From positions 3,596,001-3,660,000 of the forward strand of contig NZ_CP139972.1 in assembly GCF_034424315.1 (NCBI RefSeq): 64,000 bases of DNA, given 5' to 3'. The notes under the pieces were generated by a model. The model saw only the letters and a program-made list of their open reading frames with translations, searched no databases and was not told the origin of the DNA. The translations under genes and the position numbers were made by a program. How positions within the stretch are numbered: position 1 is the first letter of the stretch; each line of letters opens with the position of its first letter. This DNA is from Chitinophaga sancti. GTDB taxonomy: Bacteria > Bacteroidota > Bacteroidia > Chitinophagales > Chitinophagaceae. This document shows positions 16,895-24,942 of the stretch, piece after piece.

Positions 16895-16950
16895 ATTCAT
16901 TTCATAAACAGGTATTTTAAATTGATAATGGTAATTACGAAATGAGTTCT
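16895..16950. repeat. Dispersed palindromic element, decayed copy
   Basis: The left arm (ATTCATTTCATAAACAGGTA and on through AATTGAT) matches the left arm and loop of the 68-nt palindrome at 50199-50266 with a few substitutions, and the right end (GAAATGAGTTCTA) matches its right end. About 14 nt of the right arm are missing, so the hairpin is broken. Confidence 0.65.
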
Positions 16951-17074
16951 AAATACTTGTACCATATTTAGGAACGGGTACATCTCCAATCTCATCTGCT
17001 AACGGATCAAAGTTAAGACTTCCTGGGATGATTCCAGGAGCACTATTTGTTCCTGGCGTATAGCTCCCAGTTGC
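16949..17074 (-). pseudogene. Tail of a lost or unidentified gene
   Basis: On the minus strand a frame without a start codon reads GSYTPGTNSAPGIIPG, then SLNFDPLADEIGDVPVPKYG and ends TSI-stop at 16949. The composition (Pro, Gly, Asp rich) looks like the C-terminus of a real protein rather than noise, but the frame hits a stop upstream near 17134 and contains a terminator hairpin. Its stop codon lies in the first bases of the palindromic repeat. Possibly a gene remnant; low certainty. Confidence 0.3.
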
Positions 17075-17097
17075 ACGGAGCCCTTCAGCAACAGGAA

Positions 17098-17133
17098 GGG
17101 CTGTCTCAAAACTTCGAGACAGCCCCTTTTTTT
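17098..17133 (+). terminator. Hairpin terminator downstream of the lipoprotein pair
   Basis: GGGCTGTCTC pairs with GAGACAGCCC around an 8-nt loop. The T run lies on the plus-strand side although the gene it follows (17152-18138) is on the minus strand, where no T run follows; it may work weakly in that direction or be left over from a lost plus-strand gene. Confidence 0.5.
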
Positions 17134-17151
17134 ATGTCAAACACTTTATTT

Positions 17152-18138
17152 CTAATAATTAATATTCACATTCGTCCACGTCGTATCTCCCAGGTTCACA
17201 CCAATTGTACCGTCCACATTCTTAATATCCAGATAAACAGAAATCGCTGTCAATGAATTACGCTTTGGCCTGATTGGTTTTGTTCCCAATACCTCCTTAC
17301 TACCATCCCCCTTCACCCAGGTCAACGTCACCTGCAACTGACTTCCAGGTATAGAATCTTTAGACCTGAAAAGATCTGCAGAATACACACGCGCAACCGG
17401 TAATGAATCCTTTATTTTCAGTGTATCCGGCCTCATCTGACCGCCATAAGTCGCCTCCAGATACCCTTGTCTCAGATTGAACACCTTATACTGAATAGCA
17501 AATACCAACCTTCTCAACACCAGATTAATATCGGTATTATTTGTATCACGTGCGGTATAATTAGTACTACCAAAATACGCATTCACTTCTGAAATCGGGA
17601 ACACATCCACCGCCATCGTCAATGAATCCCTGATCACTGAAAAATACGCCATGGAATCAGCAAACGCGGGCTGCATCGCTTCAGCAGAACCAGCTGCTTC
17701 CTCTGCGGCATAGAACATCCTATTACGCAAGGTACGATGAATAGGGAACGGATACTGTTTATATCCACCCACCATTTGCCACCATAACCCATAACTGCTA
17801 CCCTTTTTTATAGCCGCCACGTTTACAATGTAAGAACTGTCTTTCAAAATATCCAGCCTGATACTATCCGGATTATCAAACAGCCCCTGTGCAAACAATG
17901 CACCCGCTGCCGTCCTGATATTAACAGCATAGATCGTACTATCAAACGCCGTCTTCGCAGCTATTGAATTTCCACCTACCCGCAGATCGCCAACGCTGGT
18001 AGTAATATCACCACCCAGCTGGAAATGCACGGTTATCTTTTCACCAGTTACAGGTGGAGGAGTAGGTTCCTGTTTCGCCTCTTTTTTACAGGAAAAGAAG
18101 GCAAACAAGCTGATGCTTATAATGAGAAAGTATTTCAT
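17152..18138 (-). CDS. Surface lipoprotein, paralogue of its upstream neighbour (B copy)
   Basis: 328 residues; lipobox FFSCK (Cys 17) then a Pro-rich spacer (EPTPPPVTG). The rest is beta-rich. It is clearly related to the protein encoded 2 nt upstream: both have an early strand of the form T(x)Y(x)V(x)I, a segment of the form GLFDNPDSI or VFKRFDSI, and a conserved core LRRLVFAIQYK or MRRLVFGIKYK. The fold recalls fimbrillin-type surface subunits, but no family can be named with confidence. It is co-transcribed with its paralogue and followed by a hairpin. Confidence 0.7.
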   Translation of the reverse strand: MKYFLIISISLFAFFSCKKEAKQEPTPPPVTGEKITVHFQLGGDITTSVGDLRVGGNSIAAKTAFDSTIYAVNIRTAAGALFAQGLFDNPDSIRLDILKDSSYIVNVAAIKKGSSYGLWWQMVGGYKQYPFPIHRTLRNRMFYAAEEAAGSAEAMQPAFADSMAYFSVIRDSLTMAVDVFPISEVNAYFGSTNYTARDTNNTDINLVLRRLVFAIQYKVFNLRQGYLEATYGGQMRPDTLKIKDSLPVARVYSADLFRSKDSIPGSQLQVTLTWVKGDGSKEVLGTKPIRPKRNSLTAISVYLDIKNVDGTIGVNLGDTTWTNVNINY

Positions 18139-18140
18139 GA

Positions 18141-19202
18141 TTAAAATCTGATAGGAGTGTTAGTTGTTAATGCAGAATCGACCAGTTTGAGACCAATTGA
18201 ACTACCCGTAGCGGGAATGGTAGTACCACTATCCAGGTTAGGCAATGTTACATTAATATTCAGCAGTTGATTGCGCCCTGGCGTAGGAATCGTTGTACCA
18301 TTCTGGACCACATTAAACTTTCGGCCATCCGTTAACTCCCATACTACATTTACCTTCAAATTATTGTAAGGATATCTTACTGTATCCGCATCCACCAAAT
18401 ACCCGCAGGAGTATATGGAAAGGCTATTGTCTATTGTATTTGGGTAGTAAACCTTTTGGGTCATACCTACCCATGACGCATCAGGATAAATATATGTATA
18501 ATTCACCACCAGTCGACCTTGTGTCAATTGCGGACATTTATATTTAATGCCAAATACAAGTCGCCTCATAGTAATATTTACAACTGGATGATTGGGATCC
18601 ACTACATAGTTCTTTATACTTCCAAAGAAGGTAGTTGCCTCAGGAAAAATCGAGAAATTGTTATTAGTAGTTGAATCTGAATCATACATGGTATACAGCA
18701 AACTGGAATTAGCAGTGTAATAATAGTCTACTACCGTAGAGGCTAAACTGCTGTTATTTGCAGCATATGACATGGAATCATTCGCATGACCGCCCCAGGG
18801 TCCATTCACAAATTTGTCGACCACCTTTAAGCCGGGGCCGGTACCACGCTGAATCAACGTAAACCGGATCGTATAGGCAGTGTCCGGATTCAAACGAAAA
18901 TGAATGGAATCAAATCTTTTGAATACACCAAAAGCATACATCCGGGTTCCTGAGTAAATTGCCACGCAATAGTAAGTGGTGTCGCGAAATGACTTTGCAG
19001 TTACCTTCCCATTCGATGATTTTGCATCAGCTTCATGGGCTTGTTCAACAGTAAATTCGCCTTCTGGCTGAAGAGTGACCAATACCGGTTTTGCTGGAGG
19101 GATTGTCGTTGGAGGCTCAGTACTATCCGCATTCTTTTTACAGGAATAACAAAACAATAAGATAGCAGTAGCACAGACAATCATTGAGACTGTACGTTTC
19201 AT
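18141..19202 (-). CDS. Surface lipoprotein, paralogue of its downstream neighbour (A copy)
   Basis: 353 residues; lipobox LFCYSC with the modified Cys near 21, then a Thr/Pro spacer (TEPPTTIPPAKP). It shares the MRRLVFGIKYKCPQLTQGR core and overall order with the next gene, so the pair arose by tandem duplication, but they are now diverged and differ in length. No catalytic motif is visible. A binding or structural role on the cell surface is an inference from lipidation and beta-rich composition. Confidence 0.7.
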   Translation of the reverse strand: MKRTVSMIVCATAILLFCYSCKKNADSTEPPTTIPPAKPVLVTLQPEGEFTVEQAHEADAKSSNGKVTAKSFRDTTYYCVAIYSGTRMYAFGVFKRFDSIHFRLNPDTAYTIRFTLIQRGTGPGLKVVDKFVNGPWGGHANDSMSYAANNSSLASTVVDYYYTANSSLLYTMYDSDSTTNNNFSIFPEATTFFGSIKNYVVDPNHPVVNITMRRLVFGIKYKCPQLTQGRLVVNYTYIYPDASWVGMTQKVYYPNTIDNSLSIYSCGYLVDADTVRYPYNNLKVNVVWELTDGRKFNVVQNGTTIPTPGRNQLLNINVTLPNLDSGTTIPATGSSIGLKLVDSALTTNTPIRF

Positions 19203-19294
19203 TCTGGAGTTAATTTAAGATAAGATAATATATAGGTTGTTCCATTAAATGGTATAGTAAGTTAGGTATTTTTACTAATATAGGAATTGAATTA

Positions 19295-19636
19295 ATGAAT
19301 TTTGAATTCTCTTTCATTTTACAATATTGGTACACCTCACCCTATAACCTTAAAGGCTATAACATGTAAAATTGAACAAGCGGTCTTTTTGGTGAATATA
19401 ACCTCCCTCAAGAATCAACCGATGTCTGGAAAATTATTAAAAAAGAAAAAGAGTTCGATGATCCCCCTTTTGATAAATATCAAATAACAAAAATATTCCT
19501 TACTTCTCCCATAGACGGGTCAACGCTGTTTATTGAGAAAGATGGTCCATGTGAATTAAGAGCTTTTGGCTTTTCGCCAACCGGAAATTCGTTCATTGTC
19601 GCATTAAGCTGTCAACTTGTAATATGGAGCAGGTAA
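19295..19636 (+). pseudogene. Broken small gene with two adjacent in-frame stops
   Basis: From an ATG at 19295 a 114-codon frame reads MNFEFSFILQYWYTSPYNLK, is stopped by TAA at 19367 and TGA at 19373, then continues in the same frame for 86 open codons: GLFGEYNLPQESTDVWKIIK, later KIFLTSPIDGSTLFIEKDG and FSPTGNSFIVALSCQLVIW, to TAA at 19634. Both parts look protein-like and share one frame, so this is best read as a recently inactivated gene. No family recognised. Confidence 0.42.
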
Positions 19637-19938
19637 TATGCTGCATAGTTTTAAAACAATTTGTCTCTTCATCCGATCAGGCGCCTAACAGGTTGATGCT
19701 TGCAACAATCCAGGATTGAATCAATAAAATCATCAACCTGATATACTTGTATGCTGCAGTCGTGTAGCCTTCCCGGCAATAGCAATTGGTAATGATGGCT
19801 ATCTTAATGAACGGGGGAGCCATCCAGGCAAAACAATCACTGCCGCGGCGATATCACCGTAGTAAGAATAAGAGTTTCAACCTATGAACGAGGGAACGTA
19901 TTTATAACGAGGTAGTCATCTCGCAGTAAACCATGTCT
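19637..19938. other. Intergenic stretch with one inverted repeat, no gene seen
   Basis: About 300 nt without an open frame of note. CAGGTTGATG at 19689-19698 is matched by CATCAACCTG at 19731-19740; the hairpin has no T run after it, so terminator function is doubtful. Confidence 0.4.
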
Positions 19939-20478
19939 CTATTCAATCTTCAGCTCCCGCACTGTTTCATTACCAGGCAAATCTACCGCCACTATCACCA
20001 GTTTTCCGCCGGGTGGTACTGTGCTTACCTTATAAGACCAATTCACACCATTTCGGCTTAAAACAGCCTTTCCACGCTCCAGGATAACACCCCTGGCATC
20101 TTCCACTCTTACATTCACCTCCGCTACCCTGAATTCATTCTTCGCAGTCACAACCACTGTCTGTGCTTCGAATTGAATGTCCTGGATCTCGGGTGACTGA
20201 TAAGCATCCCTAACCGCCATATTAAAAGCATTCTGCCCGGGACCAGCCAGGGACTTATAATACGCTTTTATCCCGGGATCCATAATGACCGCTTTGGCAT
20301 AAGCTGCTGCTACTTTCATCTTATACCTGGCTTCCAACTGCTTCGTGGTAGGCTTTCCCTTCGAAGGACCACGCTTTTTGGCGATGATAATCTGACCATT
20401 ACGTTCGTAAATCACGAACTCATTACCGAGTACACCCCGGACTTTATCTAAAAGTATGCTGTCTTTAACTAAGGCCAT
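19939..20478 (-). CDS. Conserved hypothetical protein
   Basis: 179 residues from the ATG at 20478, preceded by TTTGTT; a TTG nine bases earlier is less likely. No signal peptide or membrane segment. The N-terminal half is basic and helical (KKRGPSKGKPTTKQLEARYK, then KVAAAYAKAVIMD), suggesting nucleic-acid or protein binding; the C-terminal half is a run of beta strands (VVVTAKNEFRVAEVNVRVED) ending in an Ig-like strand pattern. I do not recognise a named family. It stands alone, with a large inverted repeat in its upstream region. Confidence 0.6.
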   Translation of the reverse strand: MALVKDSILLDKVRGVLGNEFVIYERNGQIIIAKKRGPSKGKPTTKQLEARYKMKVAAAYAKAVIMDPGIKAYYKSLAGPGQNAFNMAVRDAYQSPEIQDIQFEAQTVVVTAKNEFRVAEVNVRVEDARGVILERGKAVLSRNGVNWSYKVSTVPPGGKLVIVAVDLPGNETVRELKIE

Positions 20479-20552
20479 AACAAACAATTTTGAGGTTACT
20501 CCACAATGTTAACATCTTATGGTGAGATATGGTGCTTCTTTAACATTAAATG

Positions 20553-20642
20553 AGTACAAATACATCATTGTAAGATCACTTGTATATCGATTAGATATTG
20601 AGGTGCCGTTAAAGTGACCTTACAATGATGTTTATATGTACT
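20553..20642. repeat. Large imperfect inverted repeat
   Basis: CATCATTGTAAGATCACT (20563-20580) is mirrored by AGTGACCTTACAATGATG (20613-20630), 17 of 18 pairs, with AGTAC/GTACT extending it on the outside and a 32-nt spacer. It lies in the 5' region of the hypothetical gene and beyond the 3' end of the S41 gene. It may be a two-part operator, a terminator without a T run, or a small mobile-element remnant. Confidence 0.55.
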
Positions 20643-20772
20643 TATGTAAGCCTCTTTGTCTTATACACGGTTCCTCCTCTTCTTATTCCTCCTACCCCTC
20701 CTGCCTGCGGGCAATAACATCTTCTCTTTATTCTCCTGATCACTGCGTCTTTCTACCGGGTAATAATATCCA

Positions 20773-22029
20773 CTACCTATCCTTCAAACCTGGCTCCGCT
20801 GTTCCATCATCATAAAGCCTGGTAAAGCCTATAACAACACCATCTTTCCGGTCAAACCTTATCCTTAAATAATCCTTGTCTTCTACTGAAAACAGATCCT
20901 TATCCATCGCTATCAAATGATTCTTAGCACCTCCTCTTTTCTGAAAATACAATTGCCCATTTTCTATAGTAATCATCCTCTCTCCATAATTCCCTGCATA
21001 AGCTTTCAAACTATCTTCAGAGACTAACACTGGTGTCAGCTTCGCCTTTATTGCAGCCAGGGCCCATTTTGCAGGGAAATTACTTTCGGGTGCCTTTGTC
21101 AGCGCTTTTAACTGTGCAGTTAACAATGCGTCCTTTGCCGGAACTTCTATATCCGGTTTTACCCCTGTTCCCTCCCAATCTGTTTTTGTAATAGCACTAA
21201 TAGACCTACCCTCAGGCATACGCACCAGGAAATGCTCACAAGCCAATACCTGCTCCACTGGATGCGCTCCGCCACCCGTAGTTTCTCCAATAATAGTGAC
21301 ACGCTTCAGGTTCTGCAGGCTATATGAAAAATCTTCTGCGGCAGAAAATGTTTGCTGACTGGTTAATAAATAGACATCCACATGGGGCAGTCGCTTTCCG
21401 CTTACATAAGGCAATGTGCGATACTGGGTCAGGCTATTTGTAGGGCGCCAATAGATATCAGTCAGTGGTTGCGGCTCCCCTTCAAACAGGTAACTCGCCA
21501 GTAATTGTACCATGTCCGTCGCACCACCGCCATTTGCCCGGAGATCAATGATCAATGCATCTGCATTACTTAGAAAATTCATGGCCTGAACAGCCGTTTC
21601 TCCCCCCTTCATTGTTTCCTCAAAATAGCTAAGATTCAGATAGCCAATGTTCCCATCCAATATCCGTAACTCTTTAAATCCAAAGTTCTTATTTTTCGCA
21701 CTGGCCGGATCAAACCCCATAGTAGCAGGATGGCTTTCGACAGAACGGGGATCATAAAATACCGCCAGGTGCCGGTCATGCGAAATGGCCTGCAAATCCA
21801 TTGTCAATTGTTCCGAAAATGCATTTGGGTCCTTAACGTCTGCATACTTTTTATTATCCAAATTTGTACGTAATTGCTTTGCCATCTTTTCGGCTGTCTC
21901 AGGATATACGTATAGCGTTTTTAATTTTTGCGAGACAGCATCTATAATCACGGATTTCTCAGAATTACCCAGATCTTGTGCCATTGCGGGTGCCGAGACT
22001 AATAATAGTAAATATGCCAGTGCCTTCAT
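20773..22029 (-). CDS. S41-family (tail-specific/CTP-type) peptidase
   Basis: 418 residues with a signal peptide (1-17, AMAQ). The S41 core spans about 125-300: DALIIDLRANGGGATD, the nucleophile region SQQTFSAAEDF (S229) and GETTGGGAHP. There is no PDZ domain, and an N-terminal helical domain precedes the core, as in interphotoreceptor-retinoid-binding-like S41 proteins. The last 90 residues resemble a beta-rich appendage. Acts in the periplasm or outside the cell. It is divergent from an AraC-type gene, 70 nt between starts, which may regulate it. Confidence 0.9.
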   Translation of the reverse strand: MKALAYLLLLVSAPAMAQDLGNSEKSVIIDAVSQKLKTLYVYPETAEKMAKQLRTNLDNKKYADVKDPNAFSEQLTMDLQAISHDRHLAVFYDPRSVESHPATMGFDPASAKNKNFGFKELRILDGNIGYLNLSYFEETMKGGETAVQAMNFLSNADALIIDLRANGGGATDMVQLLASYLFEGEPQPLTDIYWRPTNSLTQYRTLPYVSGKRLPHVDVYLLTSQQTFSAAEDFSYSLQNLKRVTIIGETTGGGAHPVEQVLACEHFLVRMPEGRSISAITKTDWEGTGVKPDIEVPAKDALLTAQLKALTKAPESNFPAKWALAAIKAKLTPVLVSEDSLKAYAGNYGERMITIENGQLYFQKRGGAKNHLIAMDKDLFSVEDKDYLRIRFDRKDGVVIGFTRLYDDGTAEPGLKDR

Positions 22030-22099
22030 GATGTTTTTTTTATGACGGCAATGTTAGATATATTAGCCATATATTCGTTTGTAAAAATCGGCCAAACTG

Positions 22100-22912
22100 A
22101 TGGGTATTATTAAAAGCAGACCATTACACCTGGAAAAGTATATTCAATGTTTTTATTCGGTCATTTCCGAAGGTGCTGGTCCTAATATTCACAGGCGCCT
22201 GCCCGATGGAACCCTCGACCTTGTTTTTAACCTGGGCGAAACGGTGCGTATTTCGAGAGATGAAGTAGCATTTCAACAAATGCCGGCCGTGTCATTAACC
22301 GGGCTTTACCCTGATAGAAGTTTCCTTTCTTATGCAGATAAGGTACACCTTGTTGGAGTTGTCTTCCAACCCGGCACCGCTCATCTCTTTATAAAAGACA
22401 GCCTGGACCATATTAAAGCTTCTACTATAGATGCTGCAGATGTATTTGGGAAAGATATTTACTTATTACTGGAGCAAATGATTGAGCTGCCGTCCGAAGG
22501 ATCCCGGCATTATTTCCTGGAAAAACTGCTGATGAAATACCTTAAGCAGCATACGGATGACTATCACCTGCATAAGATACTGGACGCGGTTAACGATATT
22601 CATAAAGCAGAGGGAAATCTGAATGTAGGTGCATTACACCACGCACACCTCATGAGTGAAAGGAATTTCAGGAGGAAGTTTGTTGATTGGGTAGGCATGA
22701 GTCCGAAACAATATACAGGCATCATCAGGATTAAATCTTTTAGTAAACGGTATGAATCCGGCAGAAAGAATTATAACACGATTTTATATAACCTGGGATA
22801 TAATGATCAGGCCCATTTTAATAAGGATTTCCGGAAAATAGTAGGTGCTTCGCCTGGTTGTTATTTCAATAATATGGATCCTATTGCTGAAAATTTTATT
22901 CACCTGATTTAG
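22100..22912 (+). CDS. AraC-family regulator with DUF6597-like N-terminal domain
   Basis: 270 residues. The N-terminal half (about 1-130) has the pattern RPLHLEKYIQCFYSV, RLPDGTLDLVFNLG and GVVFQPGTAHLF typical of the DUF6597 sensor. The C-terminal part has the AraC DNA-binding motifs, ending with a region like FSKRYESG and YNLGYNDQAHFNKDF. It faces the S41 peptidase gene across a 70-nt shared promoter region and is a candidate regulator of it; direct evidence is lacking. Confidence 0.88.
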   Translation: MGIIKSRPLHLEKYIQCFYSVISEGAGPNIHRRLPDGTLDLVFNLGETVRISRDEVAFQQMPAVSLTGLYPDRSFLSYADKVHLVGVVFQPGTAHLFIKDSLDHIKASTIDAADVFGKDIYLLLEQMIELPSEGSRHYFLEKLLMKYLKQHTDDYHLHKILDAVNDIHKAEGNLNVGALHHAHLMSERNFRRKFVDWVGMSPKQYTGIIRIKSFSKRYESGRKNYNTILYNLGYNDQAHFNKDFRKIVGASPGCYFNNMDPIAENFIHLI

Positions 22913-23056
22913 TGATTAAACCTGGGCGAGCGGCCTGATTCAGCTTCCCATTTGAGTATCAATACCGGTGGGATATAAGACGATTTAAACTGTGGAAGCA
23001 GGCAATTCAACATTCAGGCATCCACCCTGATTGCTGCCTGATTAGGTTCGACTAAC

Positions 23057-23509
23057 TTATCCTATTTTACTTGCTACCGTCATATGCCTGTAAATCTGGC
23101 AAGTCGATTTTGATGTTTCGCCAATCTTAGGCGCCTGTTTAATAACTTTCTCCAAAAAACTACGATTAGCATCCCCCCATTGATTCATAGCGTCAATAAT
23201 CGGCATTAATGACCAGCCGATTTCCGTAAGCGAATACTCCACCTTAGGCGGAAGCTGGGGGTAGGTCTTCTTCGTTACCATTCCATGCCCTTCCAGTTCT
23301 TTGAGCTGTACATTCAGCACTCTGCGGGTAACGCCGGGAAATAAGCGCAGGATCTCACTAGGACGCTTTACTTCCATTGAAATAGCCCGAAGGATGGCTG
23401 GTTTCCATTTGCCGTTCAGCACTTCTTTAGTCAGGTGTAATCCGCAATCTATGGTGAGTGGCGTCTTTCTTTCGTACATATGCAGTTTACTTTTCTCAAA
23501 TTTAAGCAT
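23057..23509 (-). CDS. HxlR-family winged-helix regulator
   Basis: 150 residues from the ATG at 23509 (MLKFEKSKLH); the open frame runs further upstream into the divergent gene, but the HxlR match begins here, and 23479 is a second option. The core CGLHLTKEVLNGKWKPAILR, then PGVTRRVLNVQLKELEGHGM and the wing PPKVEYSLTEIG are typical. HxlR proteins bind palindromes as dimers and often control a neighbouring reductase; a perfect 24-bp palindrome lies 17 nt upstream, and an Old Yellow Enzyme gene is divergent. The Cys in the N-terminal helix may sense redox or electrophiles, as in several family members. Confidence 0.9.
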   Translation of the reverse strand: MLKFEKSKLHMYERKTPLTIDCGLHLTKEVLNGKWKPAILRAISMEVKRPSEILRLFPGVTRRVLNVQLKELEGHGMVTKKTYPQLPPKVEYSLTEIGWSLMPIIDAMNQWGDANRSFLEKVIKQAPKIGETSKSTCQIYRHMTVASKIG

Positions 23510-23525
23510 TGTATACGATTCCATA

Positions 23526-23549
23526 CATAGGGATAAATTTATCCCTATG
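23526..23549. promoter_or_regulatory. Perfect 24-bp palindrome, probable HxlR operator
   Basis: CATAGGGATAAA is followed directly by its exact complement TTTATCCCTATG. The centre TAAATTTA is one base from the -7 consensus on both strands, so a bound repressor would cover a promoter. It is placed between the divergent hxlR-like and oxidoreductase genes. Confidence 0.65.
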
Positions 23550-23609
23550 CCATTAGTTTTTCCCGTATTGTGCAGCTGTGCCTTATTCCCGAGGTTTGCA
23601 TAAAAAACA

Positions 23610-24722
23610 ATGGGAAATACAGTACAACCGCTGTTAGAAGAATACCAAATTGGAGATTTAAAATTAAAAAACCGGGTGATTATGGCCTCACTGACACGTG
23701 GACGAGCCACTAATCCGGGCCTTGTACCTACGCCGTTAATGGCCAGGTATTATGCTCAAAGGGCCTCAGCAGGCTTGATTTTGAGTGAAGGCACCTGGGT
23801 GAGTGAGAAGTCCATTGGATTTATTAATGTGCCGGGCATTTTCACCAGGGAACAAGTGGAGGGATGGAAACTGGTGACCAATGCTGTACATGAAAAAGGT
23901 GGTCTGATCTTTTCTCAATTAGGGCATATCGGTGCTGCCTCTCATCCAGATTTCTTTCATGGTGAATTACCTGCCGGGCCTTCCGCCATCAATCCGCAGA
24001 CTCATTCTTACACACCGGAGGGCTTTAAAGAAACAGTGACTCCCAGGGAGTTTACTGTTGCTGAGATCAAACAAACTATACAAGATTATCAACAGGCAGC
24101 TAACAATGCGAAGGAAGCAGGATTTGACGGTATTGAAATCCATGCGCAGGCAGGGATGCTAATCCCCCAGTTTTTAAGCCTGGCTACAAATCAACGAAGC
24201 GATGAGTATGGCGGCAGTATTGAGAACCGCGCACGAATTATATTTGAGATCCTGGACGCCATCTTGGAAGTTTGGGAAAGCACACGGGTAGCTATCAAGT
24301 TTACACCTGTTGCATATAGCCATGTAGGCATTGTGACGCCGGATGAAGAGACGATCCCAATGTTCCAGTACATCCTTAAGAAATTGAACGATTATAACCT
24401 GGCTTACCTGCATATTGTAGGACCTGCAGAAGATTTAACCGGCACACCAGTTACGGTATTGCAACAGGATTATTTCAGTCATTTTCGCCATCATTACAGC
24501 GGCCGGCTAATGGCGAACCTGGGCTTTACGCAGGAAAGCGGGAATGCAATCCTGCAGGAAGGCACTGCTGATCTTGTATCTTTTGGTGCGGCATTTATAG
24601 CTAATCCCGATTTGGCAGCGCGCTTCAGGTATAATTTACCATTGTCAGAAATGAACAGGGATACACTGTATAGCGGGGAGGAAAATGGGTATACCGATTA
24701 TCCTGCTGCTATTGCTGAATGA
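23610..24722 (+). CDS. Old Yellow Enzyme-family FMN oxidoreductase with altered active-site loop
   Basis: 370 residues, cytoplasmic. It has the ene-reductase framework: LKNRVIMASLTRGRA at the start, QLGHIGAASHPDF, the GFDGIEIHAQAG segment, TNQRSDEYGGSIENRARI and the late FMN-phosphate region FGAAFIANPDLA. These enzymes reduce activated C=C bonds using NAD(P)H. Odd: the usual H-x-x-N-G-Y active-site motif reads H178-A-Q-A181-G-M183, so the substrate-binding Asn/His and the proton-donating Tyr are both absent. Divergent from an HxlR regulator with a palindrome between them. Family sure; activity toward standard enones is open to doubt. Confidence 0.9.
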   Translation: MGNTVQPLLEEYQIGDLKLKNRVIMASLTRGRATNPGLVPTPLMARYYAQRASAGLILSEGTWVSEKSIGFINVPGIFTREQVEGWKLVTNAVHEKGGLIFSQLGHIGAASHPDFFHGELPAGPSAINPQTHSYTPEGFKETVTPREFTVAEIKQTIQDYQQAANNAKEAGFDGIEIHAQAGMLIPQFLSLATNQRSDEYGGSIENRARIIFEILDAILEVWESTRVAIKFTPVAYSHVGIVTPDEETIPMFQYILKKLNDYNLAYLHIVGPAEDLTGTPVTVLQQDYFSHFRHHYSGRLMANLGFTQESGNAILQEGTADLVSFGAAFIANPDLAARFRYNLPLSEMNRDTLYSGEENGYTDYPAAIAE

Positions 24723-24740
24723 AATTGAGGATTATATGTC

Positions 24741-24800
24741 CATTTTCAGTAAAAAAAGCCTTCGGATTATAAATCCTGGAGGCCTTTTTTACTGAAAATG
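24741..24800. terminator. Long bidirectional hairpin terminator
   Basis: A 20-bp outer stem with one mismatch (CATTTTCAGT then seven A and GCC, against GGCC, six T and ACTGAAAATG) encloses an inner GGATT/AATCC stem. It lies between convergent genes and has A and T runs inside the stem, so it can work both ways. Confidence 0.75.
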
Positions 24801-24843
24801 GTTTTCATTACCGTTGGCGAATTCCCTCTTTCATGTATGTTTT
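24800..24843 (-). repeat. 44-nt dispersed element, copy 2 (inverted)
   Basis: Reverse complement of 13628-13671 with 41 of 44 positions equal. It abuts the hairpin stem, and the similarity between the two loci reaches into the stem itself, so hairpin arm and repeat may have moved or been copied together. Confidence 0.7.
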
Positions 24844-24942
24844 GTTTTGAGGAAGTTTGCAACCGGTTCAGTTGTCATGATATAAATAGTTGTAATTATA
24901 ACAGGTCCGGGGCGATCCCTTATGGAATAAAACCCGCCTGGT

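Noticed and set aside
19302..19487. 61-codon plus-strand frame starting with TTG
   Set aside because: It is out of frame with the better reading (19295-19636), which has a more protein-like composition.
20640..20772. Minus-strand frame with a very basic end (RRGRRNKKRRNRV) after the S41 gene
   Set aside because: No start codon, begins right after a stop and overlaps the S41 gene end; more likely chance from a C/T-rich strand.
22913..23056. Imperfect hairpin (CAGGCA with TGCCTG) between convergent genes
   Set aside because: The stem is short and interrupted and no T run follows; termination here is possible but not shown.
23510..23710. Upstream extension of the HxlR gene across the divergent start
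   Set aside because: It would overlap the oxidoreductase gene and bury the palindrome; homology starts only at the downstream Met.
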